Assembly: GCF_002117485.1 (NCBI RefSeq)
Contig: NZ_CP021030.1
Span: 2,235,001-2,299,000 of the forward strand
DNA length: 64,000 nucleotides
Source of the DNA: Rhizobium sp. NXC14
GTDB lineage: Bacteria; Pseudomonadota; Alphaproteobacteria; Rhizobiales; Rhizobiaceae
Reading direction: 5' to 3'
Made by a program: the position numbers and the translations under genes
Shown: piece by piece, positions 35,017-44,229 of the stretch
Numbering within the stretch: position 1 is the stretch's first letter
How the letters are laid out: every line of letters starts with the position of its first letter
Notes under the pieces: generated by a model
Told to the model about the DNA's origin: nothing
The model's input: only the letters and a program-made list of their open reading frames with translations
Database searches by the model: none

Positions 35017-36567
35017 TCAGGCCTCCGGAGCCACATAGCGCGGGAAGACCGGTGTCGGCGCTTCGAGCACCGTCCCGGCAACGAGGCGGCCACCTTCGCC
35101 AAGCGCGGCAAAATCGCGCTTGTCGGCAGGCGCGGCGACAAGATCGAGCAGCTTGCCCGACGATTCCGGCATGAAGGGCTGTAGCAGGATGGCGATCTGG
35201 CGCACCACCTCGGCCGTGACATAAAGGACCGTGCCCATCCGCGCCGGATCCGTCTTCTTCAGCGCCCAGGGCGCCTGGCCGGCAAAATAGCGGTCGGCCT
35301 CCGAAACGACTGCAATGATCGAGGCGAGCGCGCGATGAATGAGCTGCTTGCTCATGTCCTCGCGCGTAGATGCATGCAGCGCATCGGTCTGGGCAAGCAT
35401 CACCTTGTCCTCGTCGGTCAGCGGGCCGCATTCCGGGATCTTGCCGTCGCAATTCTTGACGATCATCGACAGCGACCGGCTGGCGAGATTGCCGATGCCG
35501 TTGGCGAGGTCGGAATTGATGCGCGTGCCGATCGCCTCTTCGCTATAGCTGCCGTCCTGACCGAAGGAGACTTCGCGCAGGAAGAAGTAGCGCACCTGGT
35601 CGAGCCCGAAATGATTCACCAGATTGACCGGATCGACGACGTTGCCGAGCGACTTCGACATCTTCTCACCCTTGTTGAGCAGAAAGCCGTGGGCGAAAAC
35701 GCGCTTCGGCAGCGGCAGCTTCGCAGACATAAGGAAAGCCGGCCAATAGACGGCGTGGAAGCGAATGATGTCCTTGCCGATGATGTGCACATCCGCCGGC
35801 CAGTACTTCGCCCTCGGGCCATTCTTGTCCTCGATATAGCCCGTCGCCGTGATGTAGTTGGTCAGCGCGTCGACCCAGACATACATGACATGGGAAGGGT
35901 CGTTCGGCACTTTGATGCCCCAGTCGAAGGTCGTGCGCGACACCGACAGGTCCTTGAGGCCGGATTTGACGAAGGAGATCACCTCATTGCGGCGCTCGGC
36001 CGGGCCGATGAAATCGGGATTGGCCTCGTAATGGGCCAGCAGCTTCTCCTGGTATTCGGAGAGCTTGAAGAAATAGCTTGCCTCTTCCACCCACTCGACG
36101 GGCGTGCCCTGCGGGCCGTAACGCACGCCGTCGGCGCGCAGCTCCGTCTCGTTTTCCTGGTAATAGGCCTCGTCCCGCACCGAGTACCAGCCGGCATAGC
36201 TGTCCTTGTAGATGTCGCCATTGTCGGCCATCAGCGTCCAGATATTCCTGGATGTCTCGTGATGACGCTCCTGCGTGGTGCGGATGAAGTCATCGTTCGA
36301 AGCATTGAGCAGCTTGGCCATCGCCTGGAACTCGCCGGAGTTGCGGTCGGCGAGCGCCTGCGGCGGGATCCCTTCGGCGCGCGCCGTCTGCTGCATCTTC
36401 TGGCCGTGTTCGTCGGTGCCCGTCAGAAAGAAGACGTCTTTGCCATCCAGGCGCTGATAGCGAGCCATCGCATCCGTCGCGATCAGCTCATAGGCATGGC
36501 CGATATGCGGCTTGCCGTTGGGATAGGAAATCGCGGTGGTGATATAGAAGGATGTCTTGTCTGTCAT
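35017..36567 (-). CDS. metG: Methionyl-tRNA synthetase
   Basis: Charges tRNA-Met. The 516-residue protein has HIGH at residues 21-24 and KMSKS in [10 protein letters not shown] (about 300). It is the short form without the C-terminal tRNA-binding EMAP domain. The ATG at 36567 is preferred to a TTG nine nt upstream because it yields [19 protein letters not shown]. Only 4 nt separate its stop from tatD, so it leads metG-tatD-MBL. Confidence 0.97.
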   Translation of the reverse strand: MTDKTSFYITTAISYPNGKPHIGHAYELIATDAMARYQRLDGKDVFFLTGTDEHGQKMQQTARAEGIPPQALADRNSGEFQAMAKLLNASNDDFIRTTQERHHETSRNIWTLMADNGDIYKDSYAGWYSVRDEAYYQENETELRADGVRYGPQGTPVEWVEEASYFFKLSEYQEKLLAHYEANPDFIGPAERRNEVISFVKSGLKDLSVSRTTFDWGIKVPNDPSHVMYVWVDALTNYITATGYIEDKNGPRAKYWPADVHIIGKDIIRFHAVYWPAFLMSAKLPLPKRVFAHGFLLNKGEKMSKSLGNVVDPVNLVNHFGLDQVRYFFLREVSFGQDGSYSEEAIGTRINSDLANGIGNLASRSLSMIVKNCDGKIPECGPLTDEDKVMLAQTDALHASTREDMSKQLIHRALASIIAVVSEADRYFAGQAPWALKKTDPARMGTVLYVTAEVVRQIAILLQPFMPESSGKLLDLVAAPADKRDFAALGEGGRLVAGTVLEAPTPVFPRYVAPEA

Positions 36568-36798
36568 GGCGGCCAAGGTCCGGCTTATTTATCAATGGTC
36601 AGCCGCTCTTAGCGCATGTCACCGTCGAGCGAAACATCAAGTTTCGCTGCCGCCCATGAATTCCAGGACACGGGGTCGTGAGCTTGACTCCGTCTCGCAC
36701 CCAATTTACCGGTCGTCAGAAAGAGAGGCGGGACCCAACGACGTGCCAGTTTTCACCCACCACAATCCCCGTCACCGGGCGCCGTTGGAGGCGCTTGC

Positions 36799-37587
36799 TT
36801 GACATTCGAGCCTCTCTATTCGATTTCGGGACTGTTTGTCGGCGCCCTTGTCGGCATTACCGGCGTAGGCGGCGGTTCGCTGATGACACCCCTGCTGGTG
36901 CTGCTCTTCGGCGTCCATCCGGCAACTGCCGTCGGCACCGATCTTCTCTATGCTGCGATCACCAAGACAGCGGGCACCGCTGTTCACGGCGTGCATGGGC
37001 GCGTCAACTGGAAGATCATCGGCAGCCTCGCCGCCGGCAGCGTCCCGGCCGCCTTGCTGATGCTCTGGCTGCTGGCAGGTGTCGATCGCAAGAGCATCGG
37101 CGTGACAAACACCATTACATCAGCCCTCGGCTGGCTTCTCGTCATGACCGCGTTCATGCTGATTTTTCGTGGCCCGATCCTCGAATTTGCGCGTCGCGCC
37201 ATCGGCGACCGCACCCTGCCGCGGCCGACGACCATTCTTGCCCTCACCGTCATTCTCGGATTCTGTCTCGGCGTGCTTGTCACCTTGACCTCGGTTGGCG
37301 CCGGTGCGCTTGGCGTGACGATCCTGCTCGTGCTCTATCCGAGGCTCGATGTCCGCGAAATCGTCGGCTCCGACATCGTCCACGCCGTACCCCTGACCCT
37401 GATCGGCGGCACCGGCTATTGGCTGATCGGCGAGATCGATTGGGCGATGCTCTTTGCCCTGCTCGTCGGCTCGATTCCCGGTATTATTCTGGGAAGCCTT
37501 CTGGCGCCGAAGCTGCACGAACGTATCATTCGCATTCTCCTGGCCATCACGCTTGCGCTCGTTGCGTGGAAGCTGCTGGCCGGCTGA
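36799..37587 (+). CDS. TSUP family permease (TauE/SafE)
   Basis: A 262-residue inner-membrane protein with about eight helices, starting at TTG 36799 with GGAGG upstream. Family repeats are visible as GITGVGGGSLMTPLLVLLFGV (about residues 18-38) and TLTSVGAGALGVTILLVLYP (about 170-190). TSUP members carry sulfite, sulfonates or other small anions; the substrate here is unknown. It is convergent with holB, 16 nt apart, and divergent from metG. Confidence 0.85.
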   Translation: MTFEPLYSISGLFVGALVGITGVGGGSLMTPLLVLLFGVHPATAVGTDLLYAAITKTAGTAVHGVHGRVNWKIIGSLAAGSVPAALLMLWLLAGVDRKSIGVTNTITSALGWLLVMTAFMLIFRGPILEFARRAIGDRTLPRPTTILALTVILGFCLGVLVTLTSVGAGALGVTILLVLYPRLDVREIVGSDIVHAVPLTLIGGTGYWLIGEIDWAMLFALLVGSIPGIILGSLLAPKLHERIIRILLAITLALVAWKLLAG

Positions 37588-37603
37588 TCCGCCTATACCT
37601 TGG

Positions 37604-38626
37604 CTAGAGTCTGGGCTGCTTGATATCGGAGAGAATACTGATGATCGTCTGCTTGCGGTCGAGATTATATGCGTCGGAAACGGTAAGCCGCTCGGTAACC
37701 TCCGAATAGAGCCGCGCCAGCCGTTCGGCCGCGGCGATCTGCCCCTCGCCTGCCGCCGCGCGAGCGCGGCTCATGATGTCGTCGCCGACGTGGCTGACGA
37801 AGAAATCGAAAATCGTATCGCTTTCCTTGCCCGAGAGCGCCTCTGCCAGCCGGTGCATCGCCTTGCGGGCGGTTGGCCCCTCGGCGGAAAGCACTTCGTC
37901 ATAACCAGCGATGATTTCGCTGCCGCCATAGTTCAACAGTTTCAAGGCTTCGCCGACGCTGCCCTTGGCCGCCGAAATCACGCTGCCCTCGCCTGCTATG
38001 CCAAGATGGGCAAGGGCCGCAACGAGTGCTTCGTCGGGAAGCGGCGCCAGTTTCAGCGGCTGGCAGCGTGAGCGGATCGTCGGCAGCAGCCGGCCCGGCG
38101 CGTGCGAAAGCACCAGGAACAGCGCCCGCTTCGGCGGCTCCTCGAGGATCTTTAGAATGGCGTTGGCCGCATTGCGGTTCATGTCATCGGCCGGGTCGAT
38201 GATGACGATTCGCCAGTTGCCGGTGCCCGAGGTCTGCGAGAAGAACTTGCCGGCGCGGCGCACCTCGTCGACGGTGATTGCCGATTTCACCTTGCCGGTC
38301 TTTTCGTCCACCGGCCGGGCGAGATGCAGGAGATTGTGCGAGGCGCCGGAGGCGATCTGGCGGCTGACGGCCGAGGCGGGATCCGGATCGCCGATCTTCT
38401 CCGGCGCAGCATCGGGATCGGGATGCGAGAGGACGTGGTCGGCGAAGCGGAAGGCGAGCGTCGCCTTGCCGATGCCCTCCGGCCCTTCGATCAGGATGGC
38501 GTGATGACCCTTGCCGGATCGGTAGGACTGGGCAAGAAAGGATTCCGCCTCCTCATGGCCAAACAGCCTGGTATTTTCGGCGGGCCAGATGGCGCCGTCC
38601 AGCAGTCCCGGCCGATCGTCACTCAT
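37604..38626 (-). CDS. holB: DNA polymerase III subunit delta'
   Basis: A 340-residue clamp-loader subunit. AAA+ motifs: Walker A-like [18 protein letters not shown] (about residues 43-60), sensor-like [25 protein letters not shown], and [20 protein letters not shown]. The start at ATG 38626 overlaps the tmk end by 8 nt; a GTG 12 nt upstream is an alternative. Tmk and HolB both serve DNA replication, and this pairing is common in alphaproteobacteria. Confidence 0.94.
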   Translation of the reverse strand: MSDDRPGLLDGAIWPAENTRLFGHEEAESFLAQSYRSGKGHHAILIEGPEGIGKATLAFRFADHVLSHPDPDAAPEKIGDPDPASAVSRQIASGASHNLLHLARPVDEKTGKVKSAITVDEVRRAGKFFSQTSGTGNWRIVIIDPADDMNRNAANAILKILEEPPKRALFLVLSHAPGRLLPTIRSRCQPLKLAPLPDEALVAALAHLGIAGEGSVISAAKGSVGEALKLLNYGGSEIIAGYDEVLSAEGPTARKAMHRLAEALSGKESDTIFDFFVSHVGDDIMSRARAAAGEGQIAAAERLARLYSEVTERLTVSDAYNLDRKQTIISILSDIKQPRL

Positions 38627-39314
38627 AATGGACTTCACTCATAATGGGCGGCTTCCGGCATCCGAGCGCGTCTGCGGGCGACATCAGCCGCTTGACGATC
38701 GCCAGGATTTCGGCGGCAATCGCCTCTTCCGTCTGCATGGCGTCAACCACGTGGCAGCGCTCCGGCTCGCGCGCGGCGATATCGAGAAAGGCTTCGCGCC
38801 GTTTTTCGTGCGTTTCGAGCCGCTCCTTTTCAAAGCGATCGGGACCGTCCGAGGCGCTGCGCTTCTGCGCCCGCTCCAGGCCGACCTTTGCGGGAATATC
38901 CAATATCAAGGTGCAATCCGGCATGACGCCGTTGATGGCGACCCGCTGCAGCATCTCAACGAAATCAGGGTCGAGATTGCCGGTGATGCCCTGGTAGACA
39001 CGCGAAGAATCCATGAAACGGTCGCAGAGCACGATCTTGCCTGATGTCAGGGCCGGCCGTATCACCTCTTCGACATGATCGTTGCGCGCCGCCGCAAAGA
39101 GGATCGCCTCCATCCGCGTGCCGAAGGGCTCGGCCGCGCCCGAAAGAAGCACGTGGCGCACGGCCTCCGCGCCCGGCGACCCGCCCGGTTCCCGCGTCAC
39201 CAGCACGTCATGCCCTTCGCCTTTCAACGCTTCGGCGAGGCGGCGGATCTGCGTGGATTTCCCCGCGCCTTCCCCGCCTTCAAACGTAACGAATAGTCCC
39301 GTACCGGATGACAA
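38619..39314 (-). CDS. tmk: Thymidylate kinase
   Basis: Phosphorylates dTMP to dTDP. The 231-residue protein has P-loop [12 protein letters not shown] (about residues 9-20), the DR motif [21 protein letters not shown], and the lid region. The start is put at TTG 39314 ([14 protein letters not shown]) with GGGAAG upstream; a GTG at 39344 would add ten residues that look non-family. Overlaps holB. Confidence 0.94.
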   Translation of the reverse strand: MSSGTGLFVTFEGGEGAGKSTQIRRLAEALKGEGHDVLVTREPGGSPGAEAVRHVLLSGAAEPFGTRMEAILFAAARNDHVEEVIRPALTSGKIVLCDRFMDSSRVYQGITGNLDPDFVEMLQRVAINGVMPDCTLILDIPAKVGLERAQKRSASDGPDRFEKERLETHEKRREAFLDIAAREPERCHVVDAMQTEEAIAAEILAIVKRLMSPADALGCRKPPIMSEVHYE

Positions 39315-39528
39315 TGACAACTTCCCGCATTCCGGACGCCGCACGCCCGCGCGCCCCGCCTCTTCTATCTATCCGAAGACATCGGGAAGGAAAACCTTTC
39401 GCGGCGGCGACATAATCACCTTCCCCGCAAATTGTAGCAGAAGGTCAGGCATTCAAGTCTGAAGCATGACTGTGCGGCAACGGCACGCGGGAAAAGAAGA
39501 GCTGTACGCGAGAGCCTCATCCCGGCGT

Positions 39529-40722
39529 TCAGCCGGGGGCGGACTTGTCCCAGAGCCAGGAGAAGAACAGCGATTCGCCGAGCTCCAGCACTGCGTCGAC
39601 CGCCCGGCTGCTGAGTGAGCCCTCACCGACCGCCTGCGCGGTATAGAGCGGCACTTCCCTGAGCAGCCGACTGCCTGCGAAAATCCTGAGCGTGCCGGCC
39701 TGATAATCCGGCTTCACCGGCGCCGTCAGCGGCCAGTGATAGACGATGCGCGCCGAAAGCCGGTCGGGGTTGCTGATCGGAATATAGACGCTGACCGGCG
39801 CCTTGGCGACGAGATCGACGGTGCGCGCCGAGCCGCCATAGACGCTGGCTGCGCCGATCACTTCATGCTCAGTGAAGATCTGACGGCTCTCGAAGGCAGT
39901 CAGCCCCCATTCGAGCACGCGCTTGGCCTCCTCCGTTCGCTCCTTGTCGGACGCGATGCCGGCAAGCGCCAAAAACAGCCGCCGGCCGTCGCGCTGGACC
40001 GACGCGACGATCGAATAACCTTCTCCCTCGGCAAAGCCGGTCGCAAGCCCGTCGGCGCCGAGATCGAGCCCGAGCAGCGGATTGCGGTTGCGCTGGAAGA
40101 TCTTGTTCCATTCGAAATCCAGCTGCGCGAAATAAGGATAGAGATTGGGATAGGATTGCTGAAGGGCAGCGGCAAGCGTCACCATCTCGCGCGCCGTCAC
40201 TTTGCTCTTGCCGTCCGGAAGGCCGGTGGAATTGCTGAATACCGCTTTCTCCATGCCGAGTTCGCGGGCGCGGCGGGTCATCGACTGAGCGAATTGCTCC
40301 TCGCTGCCGGCCATTCCCTCGGCGAGGATGATGCAGCTGTCATTGGCGCCCTGGATCGCCACGCCCTTGATCAGGTCCTCGACGCGCACGCGTGATTTGA
40401 GGGCCGCAAACATCGTTGCCGTCCTCGACGGCGCGCCGCCGGTGCGCCAGGCATATTCGGAAACGGGATATTCGGTGTCGAGCGTGATCTCGCCCTTGGT
40501 CACCGCATCGAACACCAGATCCATCGTCATCAGCTTGGCGAGCGAGGCCGGCGAAAAGCTCTGATCCTCATTCTTGGCGAGAAGCACGGTACCGGTGGAG
40601 GCCTCAATCATATAGGCCTGCGCCGCTTTGGTGGCAAAACCGGCTGCACCCCCGTCGGCGGCATGTGCGCTGGCGGCGAGCGGCATCAGGCATGCAAGCA
40701 GACGAAGCACAGGCCTCAGCAT
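39529..40722 (-). CDS. D-alanyl-D-alanine carboxypeptidase-like protein (DacF family), altered active site
   Basis: Exported 397-residue penicillin-binding-protein-type protein with signal peptide (LLACLMPLAASAHA). The SxxK motif SLAKLM (about residue 60) is intact. The SxN motif is GAN (IQGANDSCI, about residue 118) instead of SGN, and the KTG motif is ATG in GLATGF (about residue 225). So two of the three catalytic blocks lack a key side chain, and the Lys replaced at KTG is required in characterised family members. The C-terminal domain (VYIPISNPDRLSARIVYHW) is otherwise normal. It may be a non-catalytic or altered-specificity cell-wall protein. Confidence 0.85.
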   Translation of the reverse strand: MLRPVLRLLACLMPLAASAHAADGGAAGFATKAAQAYMIEASTGTVLLAKNEDQSFSPASLAKLMTMDLVFDAVTKGEITLDTEYPVSEYAWRTGGAPSRTATMFAALKSRVRVEDLIKGVAIQGANDSCIILAEGMAGSEEQFAQSMTRRARELGMEKAVFSNSTGLPDGKSKVTAREMVTLAAALQQSYPNLYPYFAQLDFEWNKIFQRNRNPLLGLDLGADGLATGFAEGEGYSIVASVQRDGRRLFLALAGIASDKERTEEAKRVLEWGLTAFESRQIFTEHEVIGAASVYGGSARTVDLVAKAPVSVYIPISNPDRLSARIVYHWPLTAPVKPDYQAGTLRIFAGSRLLREVPLYTAQAVGEGSLSSRAVDAVLELGESLFFSWLWDKSAPG

Positions 40723-40793
40723 CGCAAATTCCCATCGGTCAACGGCGTTTTGAGAAGGTTAGAGCGCGGCGAAATTCGATGCAATCGCCATGC

Positions 40794-41894
40794 TCAACGC
40801 GCTGCCGATTTTGCCTGCTGGCGCCTGGCCGAGGCAAGGATGGAGGCCGGAGTTAGGCCATCATTGCGCACCATCACCGCGTCGAAGGCGAGATCGACCG
40901 TTACTGTCTTCACAGCTTCGTTCTGATAGCCGAGCGCGAGGGAGCCCTGCGAACCGCCATAGGGCCGCTCATAAGGCATGGGACCGAACTCCGGCAGCAC
41001 CACCATCTGATCGAAGCCCGGCGAGGCATTGGAGGAAGAAGCCGACGGCGCCACCAGAACATGGGCGGCCGGCGCAAGGCCGGGCGCCGCATTGTAGCGC
41101 GCGCTCGGCGTCGAGCCGGCATAGGAGGTCGCCGACATCGGCACCGGCACATTCGCCGGCGTCTCGTAGTCTTCGGCGTTCTGCAACTGATCGCGGGTGA
41201 TCTTGCGGCTGTTGGAGGCGACCATCACGCCGGTTGCGATCTGCCCTTCCGGATTGATGCCGGGAATGCGGCTGCCCTTCGGCACGTAGGAGGCCATCAG
41301 ATAGGGCATGTCATGGCCGTCCATGCGGGCGCGGCCGACATATTGCACGCGCACCTTGCCGGTCCCGCTGTGCTGCAGATCCAGCATGTCGGCCGTCTTG
41401 TTGGAAAGGTCGATGATGCGGCCTTCGTGATAGGGGCCGCGATCGTTGACGCGCACGACGATGGAGGAGCCGTTCTCGAGATTGGTGACGCGGGCATAGC
41501 TCGGCAGCGGGAACGTCGGATGCGCGGCAGATAGGTGCATCTGGTCGTAAACTTCGCCATTCGCCGTCAGCCGTCCGTGAAAGGCGGAGCCGTACCATGA
41601 GGCGACGCCGACCTTGTTATAGGCGAAGTCTTCTTTCGGATAGTACCACTTGCCCTTCACCTCATAGGGGTTGCCGACCATGTAGCGGCCGCCGCCCTTC
41701 GGGATATTGTTGCCGGTGGCGACGCGGGGGCTGGCCTTAACGCCATATTCGGATTCGGAAAAATATTCCTTGCCGTGGGCTCTTTTCTTCGGCACGGCCT
41801 GTGTCGTGCCGCACGCCGCAACCGTCGCACACATCGCCGATATCGCTAGCCACCGTGCTGTCGTTGCGATAGACGCCCCGTATTCCAGTTTCAT
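40794..41894 (-). CDS. rlpA: RlpA-like septal lytic transglycosylase (lipoprotein)
   Basis: A 366-residue protein that cleaves denuded peptidoglycan glycan strands at the septum. The leader ends in a lipobox (TVAAC, cysteine about residue 28). The double-psi beta barrel carries GVASWYGSAFHGRLTANGE (catalytic Glu) and VRVNDRGPY (catalytic Asp). The C-terminal region shows no SPOR repeat, unlike E. coli RlpA, so septal targeting must differ. ATG at 41894 is preferred over TTG six codons upstream. Next to the DacF-like gene, 71 nt apart. Confidence 0.88.
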   Translation of the reverse strand: MKLEYGASIATTARWLAISAMCATVAACGTTQAVPKKRAHGKEYFSESEYGVKASPRVATGNNIPKGGGRYMVGNPYEVKGKWYYPKEDFAYNKVGVASWYGSAFHGRLTANGEVYDQMHLSAAHPTFPLPSYARVTNLENGSSIVVRVNDRGPYHEGRIIDLSNKTADMLDLQHSGTGKVRVQYVGRARMDGHDMPYLMASYVPKGSRIPGINPEGQIATGVMVASNSRKITRDQLQNAEDYETPANVPVPMSATSYAGSTPSARYNAAPGLAPAAHVLVAPSASSSNASPGFDQMVVLPEFGPMPYERPYGGSQGSLALGYQNEAVKTVTVDLAFDAVMVRNDGLTPASILASARRQQAKSAAR

Positions 41895-42280
41895 GTGCCC
41901 CACGCCGCTCAAAGATCGTTATGGTTAAGGAACTCTGCCCCATCCTGGGTCAACAACGCCTTATCCCCGCCCGCCTAACGAGACTTTAATCTTGCTGGGT
42001 TCGTGGCAAATTTGCGAACGATTTCGCTGCGATAGCGATAATTCTAATAAATATGGTTTATAAATTGCTAACAGGAAGCTCTCCCGTTGTTGCAATCAGA
42101 GCCAAAATCGGTGTGCCGATGCGGGCCACATGGTAAACGTCGGCCTGCTTTCAAAGTCAGAGCGGTACCGGATTGAGACACCGGCACGCGCAGCAGCTGC
42201 TCTTCCGACGTTGGTTACAACCGGAACCTTCCTCCCAGGGTAGCATACCAGCTGTTCCTCTCCGATATACGTGTCCCCAC

Positions 42281-42299
42281 GGCGCCAGCATCTGGCGCC
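42281..42299. promoter_or_regulatory. Inverted repeat upstream of repeat-protein promoter
   Basis: Perfect 7-nt arms (GGCGCCA / TGGCGCC) around a 5-nt loop, 27 nt upstream of the putative -35 element at 42327. The position suits an activator or repressor site; it could equally be an RNA hairpin or chance in GC-rich DNA. Confidence 0.3.
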
Positions 42300-42326
42300 A
42301 CTCCCTTACCGCGTGTAGTTTGTTGC

Positions 42327-42355
42327 TTGACTCAAAGTGGAGTAGAAAGTTTATT
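42327..42355 (+). promoter_or_regulatory. Putative sigma-70 promoter
   Basis: TTGACT and TTTATT separated by 17 nt, about 58 nt ahead of the ATG at 42414. Good -35 match, moderate -10 match. Position fits transcription of the repeat-protein gene. Confidence 0.4.
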
Positions 42356-42413
42356 TGCGGCGTTCGCGTCGCAGCCCGGCGTCCTTTCCACGCTCATCTT
42401 TAGGAGACGAGCC

Positions 42414-43235
42414 ATGGCAAATCACAAACCAATAGTGCCTGACGTGAAGGTTCACGACTACGCACCAGCGGAGGCCATCGAAGGAAACCTTCTCGACAAC
42501 GCCTCGGACTCCGACGGCGATCTGCTTCAGGTTCAGTTCGTCAACGGAATGAGAATTCCCAACAAGGCGGGCGAGCCGGCATATCTTACCATTGAGGGTG
42601 AGCACGGGACGCTGACGATTTGGAGCAACGGCAGCTATAGTTACACGGTCAATGATCCGAGCGCGCTTGAGCCCGGCGGTATCTTCGGCGAGAATTTTTC
42701 ATTTAAGATCTCCGATGGAAAGGGCGGCACCGACGTCGCCAGCCTCAACATCGGCGTCCACACTCCTCCGCAAGGGCAGTATTCCATCGATTTCGAGAAT
42801 GCTCCCACCGAATATCCCGGGCTGCCTGATATCGCCTCCGGCTATGCAGGATTCAAATTTGGCGACAAACTCGATGGCAACCTTTGGGCGGTCGCCGAAT
42901 CCGGCGGCAACGAGTACGTCGTCACCAATCCCTATAATCCGTTTTTCGAACGCGTTGATGGCAAGCTCTTCACCATCGAGGGCGTCGATGTCGCAACCAA
43001 TTTCGACCCCGCCTATGAAGGTGTCGATGCCCTGGTCACCTTCGAGGGTTATATCGGCGGCAACAAGGTGAGTGAGATGTCACTGACGGTCTACGGAGAC
43101 ACCATTGCCGATGGTCAGCATATTTCGCTGGCCGCCTTGGGAGCGGTCGATTTTGTCCGCTTCGATATTCAGCCCGATGTCGAGCCCACGGGCTTTCCGC
43201 AGCTCGCATTCGACAACTTCACCGTCCTGGTCTGA
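42414..43235 (+). CDS. Cadherin/VCBS-like repeat protein
   Basis: A 273-residue protein with TAGGAG before the ATG. Residues about 15-110 form a bacterial Ig-like/cadherin-like repeat (DNASDSDGDLLQVQFVNG, GTLTIWSNGSYSYTVND, FSFKISDGKGGTDVASLNI). The second half is Asp/Tyr-rich with possible calcium-binding loops and ends FDNFTVLV. There is no N-terminal signal peptide; proteins of this kind in rhizobia usually leave by type I secretion with a C-terminal signal. No transporter genes are adjacent. Likely surface or matrix protein; ligand unknown. Confidence 0.75.
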   Translation: MANHKPIVPDVKVHDYAPAEAIEGNLLDNASDSDGDLLQVQFVNGMRIPNKAGEPAYLTIEGEHGTLTIWSNGSYSYTVNDPSALEPGGIFGENFSFKISDGKGGTDVASLNIGVHTPPQGQYSIDFENAPTEYPGLPDIASGYAGFKFGDKLDGNLWAVAESGGNEYVVTNPYNPFFERVDGKLFTIEGVDVATNFDPAYEGVDALVTFEGYIGGNKVSEMSLTVYGDTIADGQHISLAALGAVDFVRFDIQPDVEPTGFPQLAFDNFTVLV

Positions 43236-43244
43236 CGGCGGCAG

Positions 43245-43273
43245 AGAGAAGCGGCTGTCAACGCCGCTTCTCT
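43245..43273 (+). terminator. Stem-loop after repeat-protein gene
   Basis: An 11-bp perfect stem (AGAGAAGCGGC / GCCGCTTCTCT) with a 7-nt loop, starting 10 nt after the stop. No T-tract follows, so it may be an mRNA-stabilising hairpin or a weak terminator. Confidence 0.45.
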
Positions 43274-43404
43274 GCAGAACAAGTTGACGCTGCCATCAAA
43301 GCTGCTAAAAAGCCGGCCTGTGAGTGAATGGGCAGCAAATCGGCAGAAACCACCGATCCACCGGAAAGACCGAAACGGACTTTCTTCAGGCTTCCCAAAA
43401 ACTT

Positions 43405-43494
43405 GGAAGAGTGTCCGAGTGGTTTAAGGAACCGGTCTTGAAAACCGGCGTGCGGGAAACCGTACCGTGGGTTCGAATCCCACCTCTTCCGCCA
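43405..43494 (+). tRNA. tRNA-Ser (anticodon UGA)
   Basis: 90-nt tRNA including encoded CCA. Acceptor stem GGAAGAG (43405-43411) pairs with CTCTTCC (43484-43490); discriminator G and CCA follow. The anticodon loop reads CTTGAAA between CCGGT and ACCGG arms, giving anticodon UGA for UCA/UCN serine codons. A long variable arm (GCGTGCGGGAAACCGTACC) and GTTCGAATC T-loop are as expected for serine tRNA. Confidence 0.96.
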
Positions 43495-43541
43495 TTTGCA
43501 ATTTTCTCCATCAGAACTGCCCGGCGGATCAGTCGCAGCCA

Positions 43542-44033
43542 CTATTCAAGCATGACGACCGCTTCGACTTCGAACAGCATCGGATCGATTGCAAGTTTGG
43601 GAACAGGGACAAGGGTCTGGGCCGGGAGTGCGTCGCCGAACATGTCTTTGACGTTCCTCGTCAGCACCTCGAGCTTGGACATATCGTGTTCGACCACGAA
43701 GACCGTGAGCTTGGCGACCTGATCCGGCCTTGCGCCGAGGCCGTCGAGGGCGCTGCGCAGATTTGCGTAGGTCTGCTTCACCTGGACGGCGAAGTCCGCC
43801 GACAAGGCTCCCGAGCTATCCTGGCCACCCTGTCCGGAGATGTAGGCCAACCGGGCGCCGCGGGGGACGATCACTGCCGTGCTATAGCCATTCGGCGTCG
43901 GATCGTAGAGGTTTTTTGGATTGACGACAGTCAGCTTGAGGTCACCCTCATTCGCCGCCGTCGTCGCGTTGGGAATTCCTGTGGTCATGATGATCAGCCC
44001 TCCGATGAGCAGATGTTTGATTGCGTGTAACAT
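43542..44033 (-). CDS. RidA/YjgF-family protein with signal peptide
   Basis: A 163-residue exported member of the RidA family: hydrophobic leader (MLHAIKHLLIGGLIIMTTG), then a RidA core (LAYISGQGGQDSSGALS, QTYANLRSALDGLGARPDQVAKLTVFV). Classical RidA enzymes use an arginine at PARSCV to deaminate imines; here the position is Gln in PAQTLV. This puts it in a subgroup unlikely to be a standard imine deaminase. ATG at 44033 has GGAAGA upstream. Divergent from a TetR gene that shares its promoter region with a strong operator. Confidence 0.85.
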   Translation of the reverse strand: MLHAIKHLLIGGLIIMTTGIPNATTAANEGDLKLTVVNPKNLYDPTPNGYSTAVIVPRGARLAYISGQGGQDSSGALSADFAVQVKQTYANLRSALDGLGARPDQVAKLTVFVVEHDMSKLEVLTRNVKDMFGDALPAQTLVPVPKLAIDPMLFEVEAVVMLE

Positions 44034-44113
44034 GATGTTCTTCCGGCCGTGAGGACTGCGAGGAACGACCCTCACCGCCTCCTGGACTGCGCTGTTAACT
44101 CTTTGGCAAGTGA

Positions 44114-44159
44114 GACTCGTACAACGTACGACTTCATCGCATCGTACATTGTACGAGTC
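44114..44159. promoter_or_regulatory. Paired palindromic operator between RidA-like and TetR genes
   Basis: Two 18-nt arms (44114-44131 and 44142-44159) form an inverted repeat with one mismatch and a 10-nt spacer. Each arm contains its own palindrome of the type CGTAC-N3-GTACG. This is the form expected for TetR dimer sites, and two such sites lie in the 196-nt divergent intergenic region. No experimental evidence. Confidence 0.8.
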
Positions 44160-44229
44160 AACTGGCGAGGATCGACACCCGTCGCTTCGCCGGCTTAAAT
44201 CGATGTCCCGATCTTTTTAGGAAAGACAC

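Larger units (their letters stand above)
41895..42413. other. Intergenic region between rlpA and the repeat protein gene
   Basis: About 519 nt without a convincing gene. It includes an AT-rich segment near 42035-42070, a GGCGCCA-gcatc-TGGCGCC inverted repeat at 42281-42299, and a likely promoter at 42327-42355. ORFs read here are short shadows. Confidence 0.5.

Noticed and set aside
35335..36612. 425-residue + strand ORF
   Set aside because: Antisense of metG, which is certain from HIGH and KMSKS motifs.
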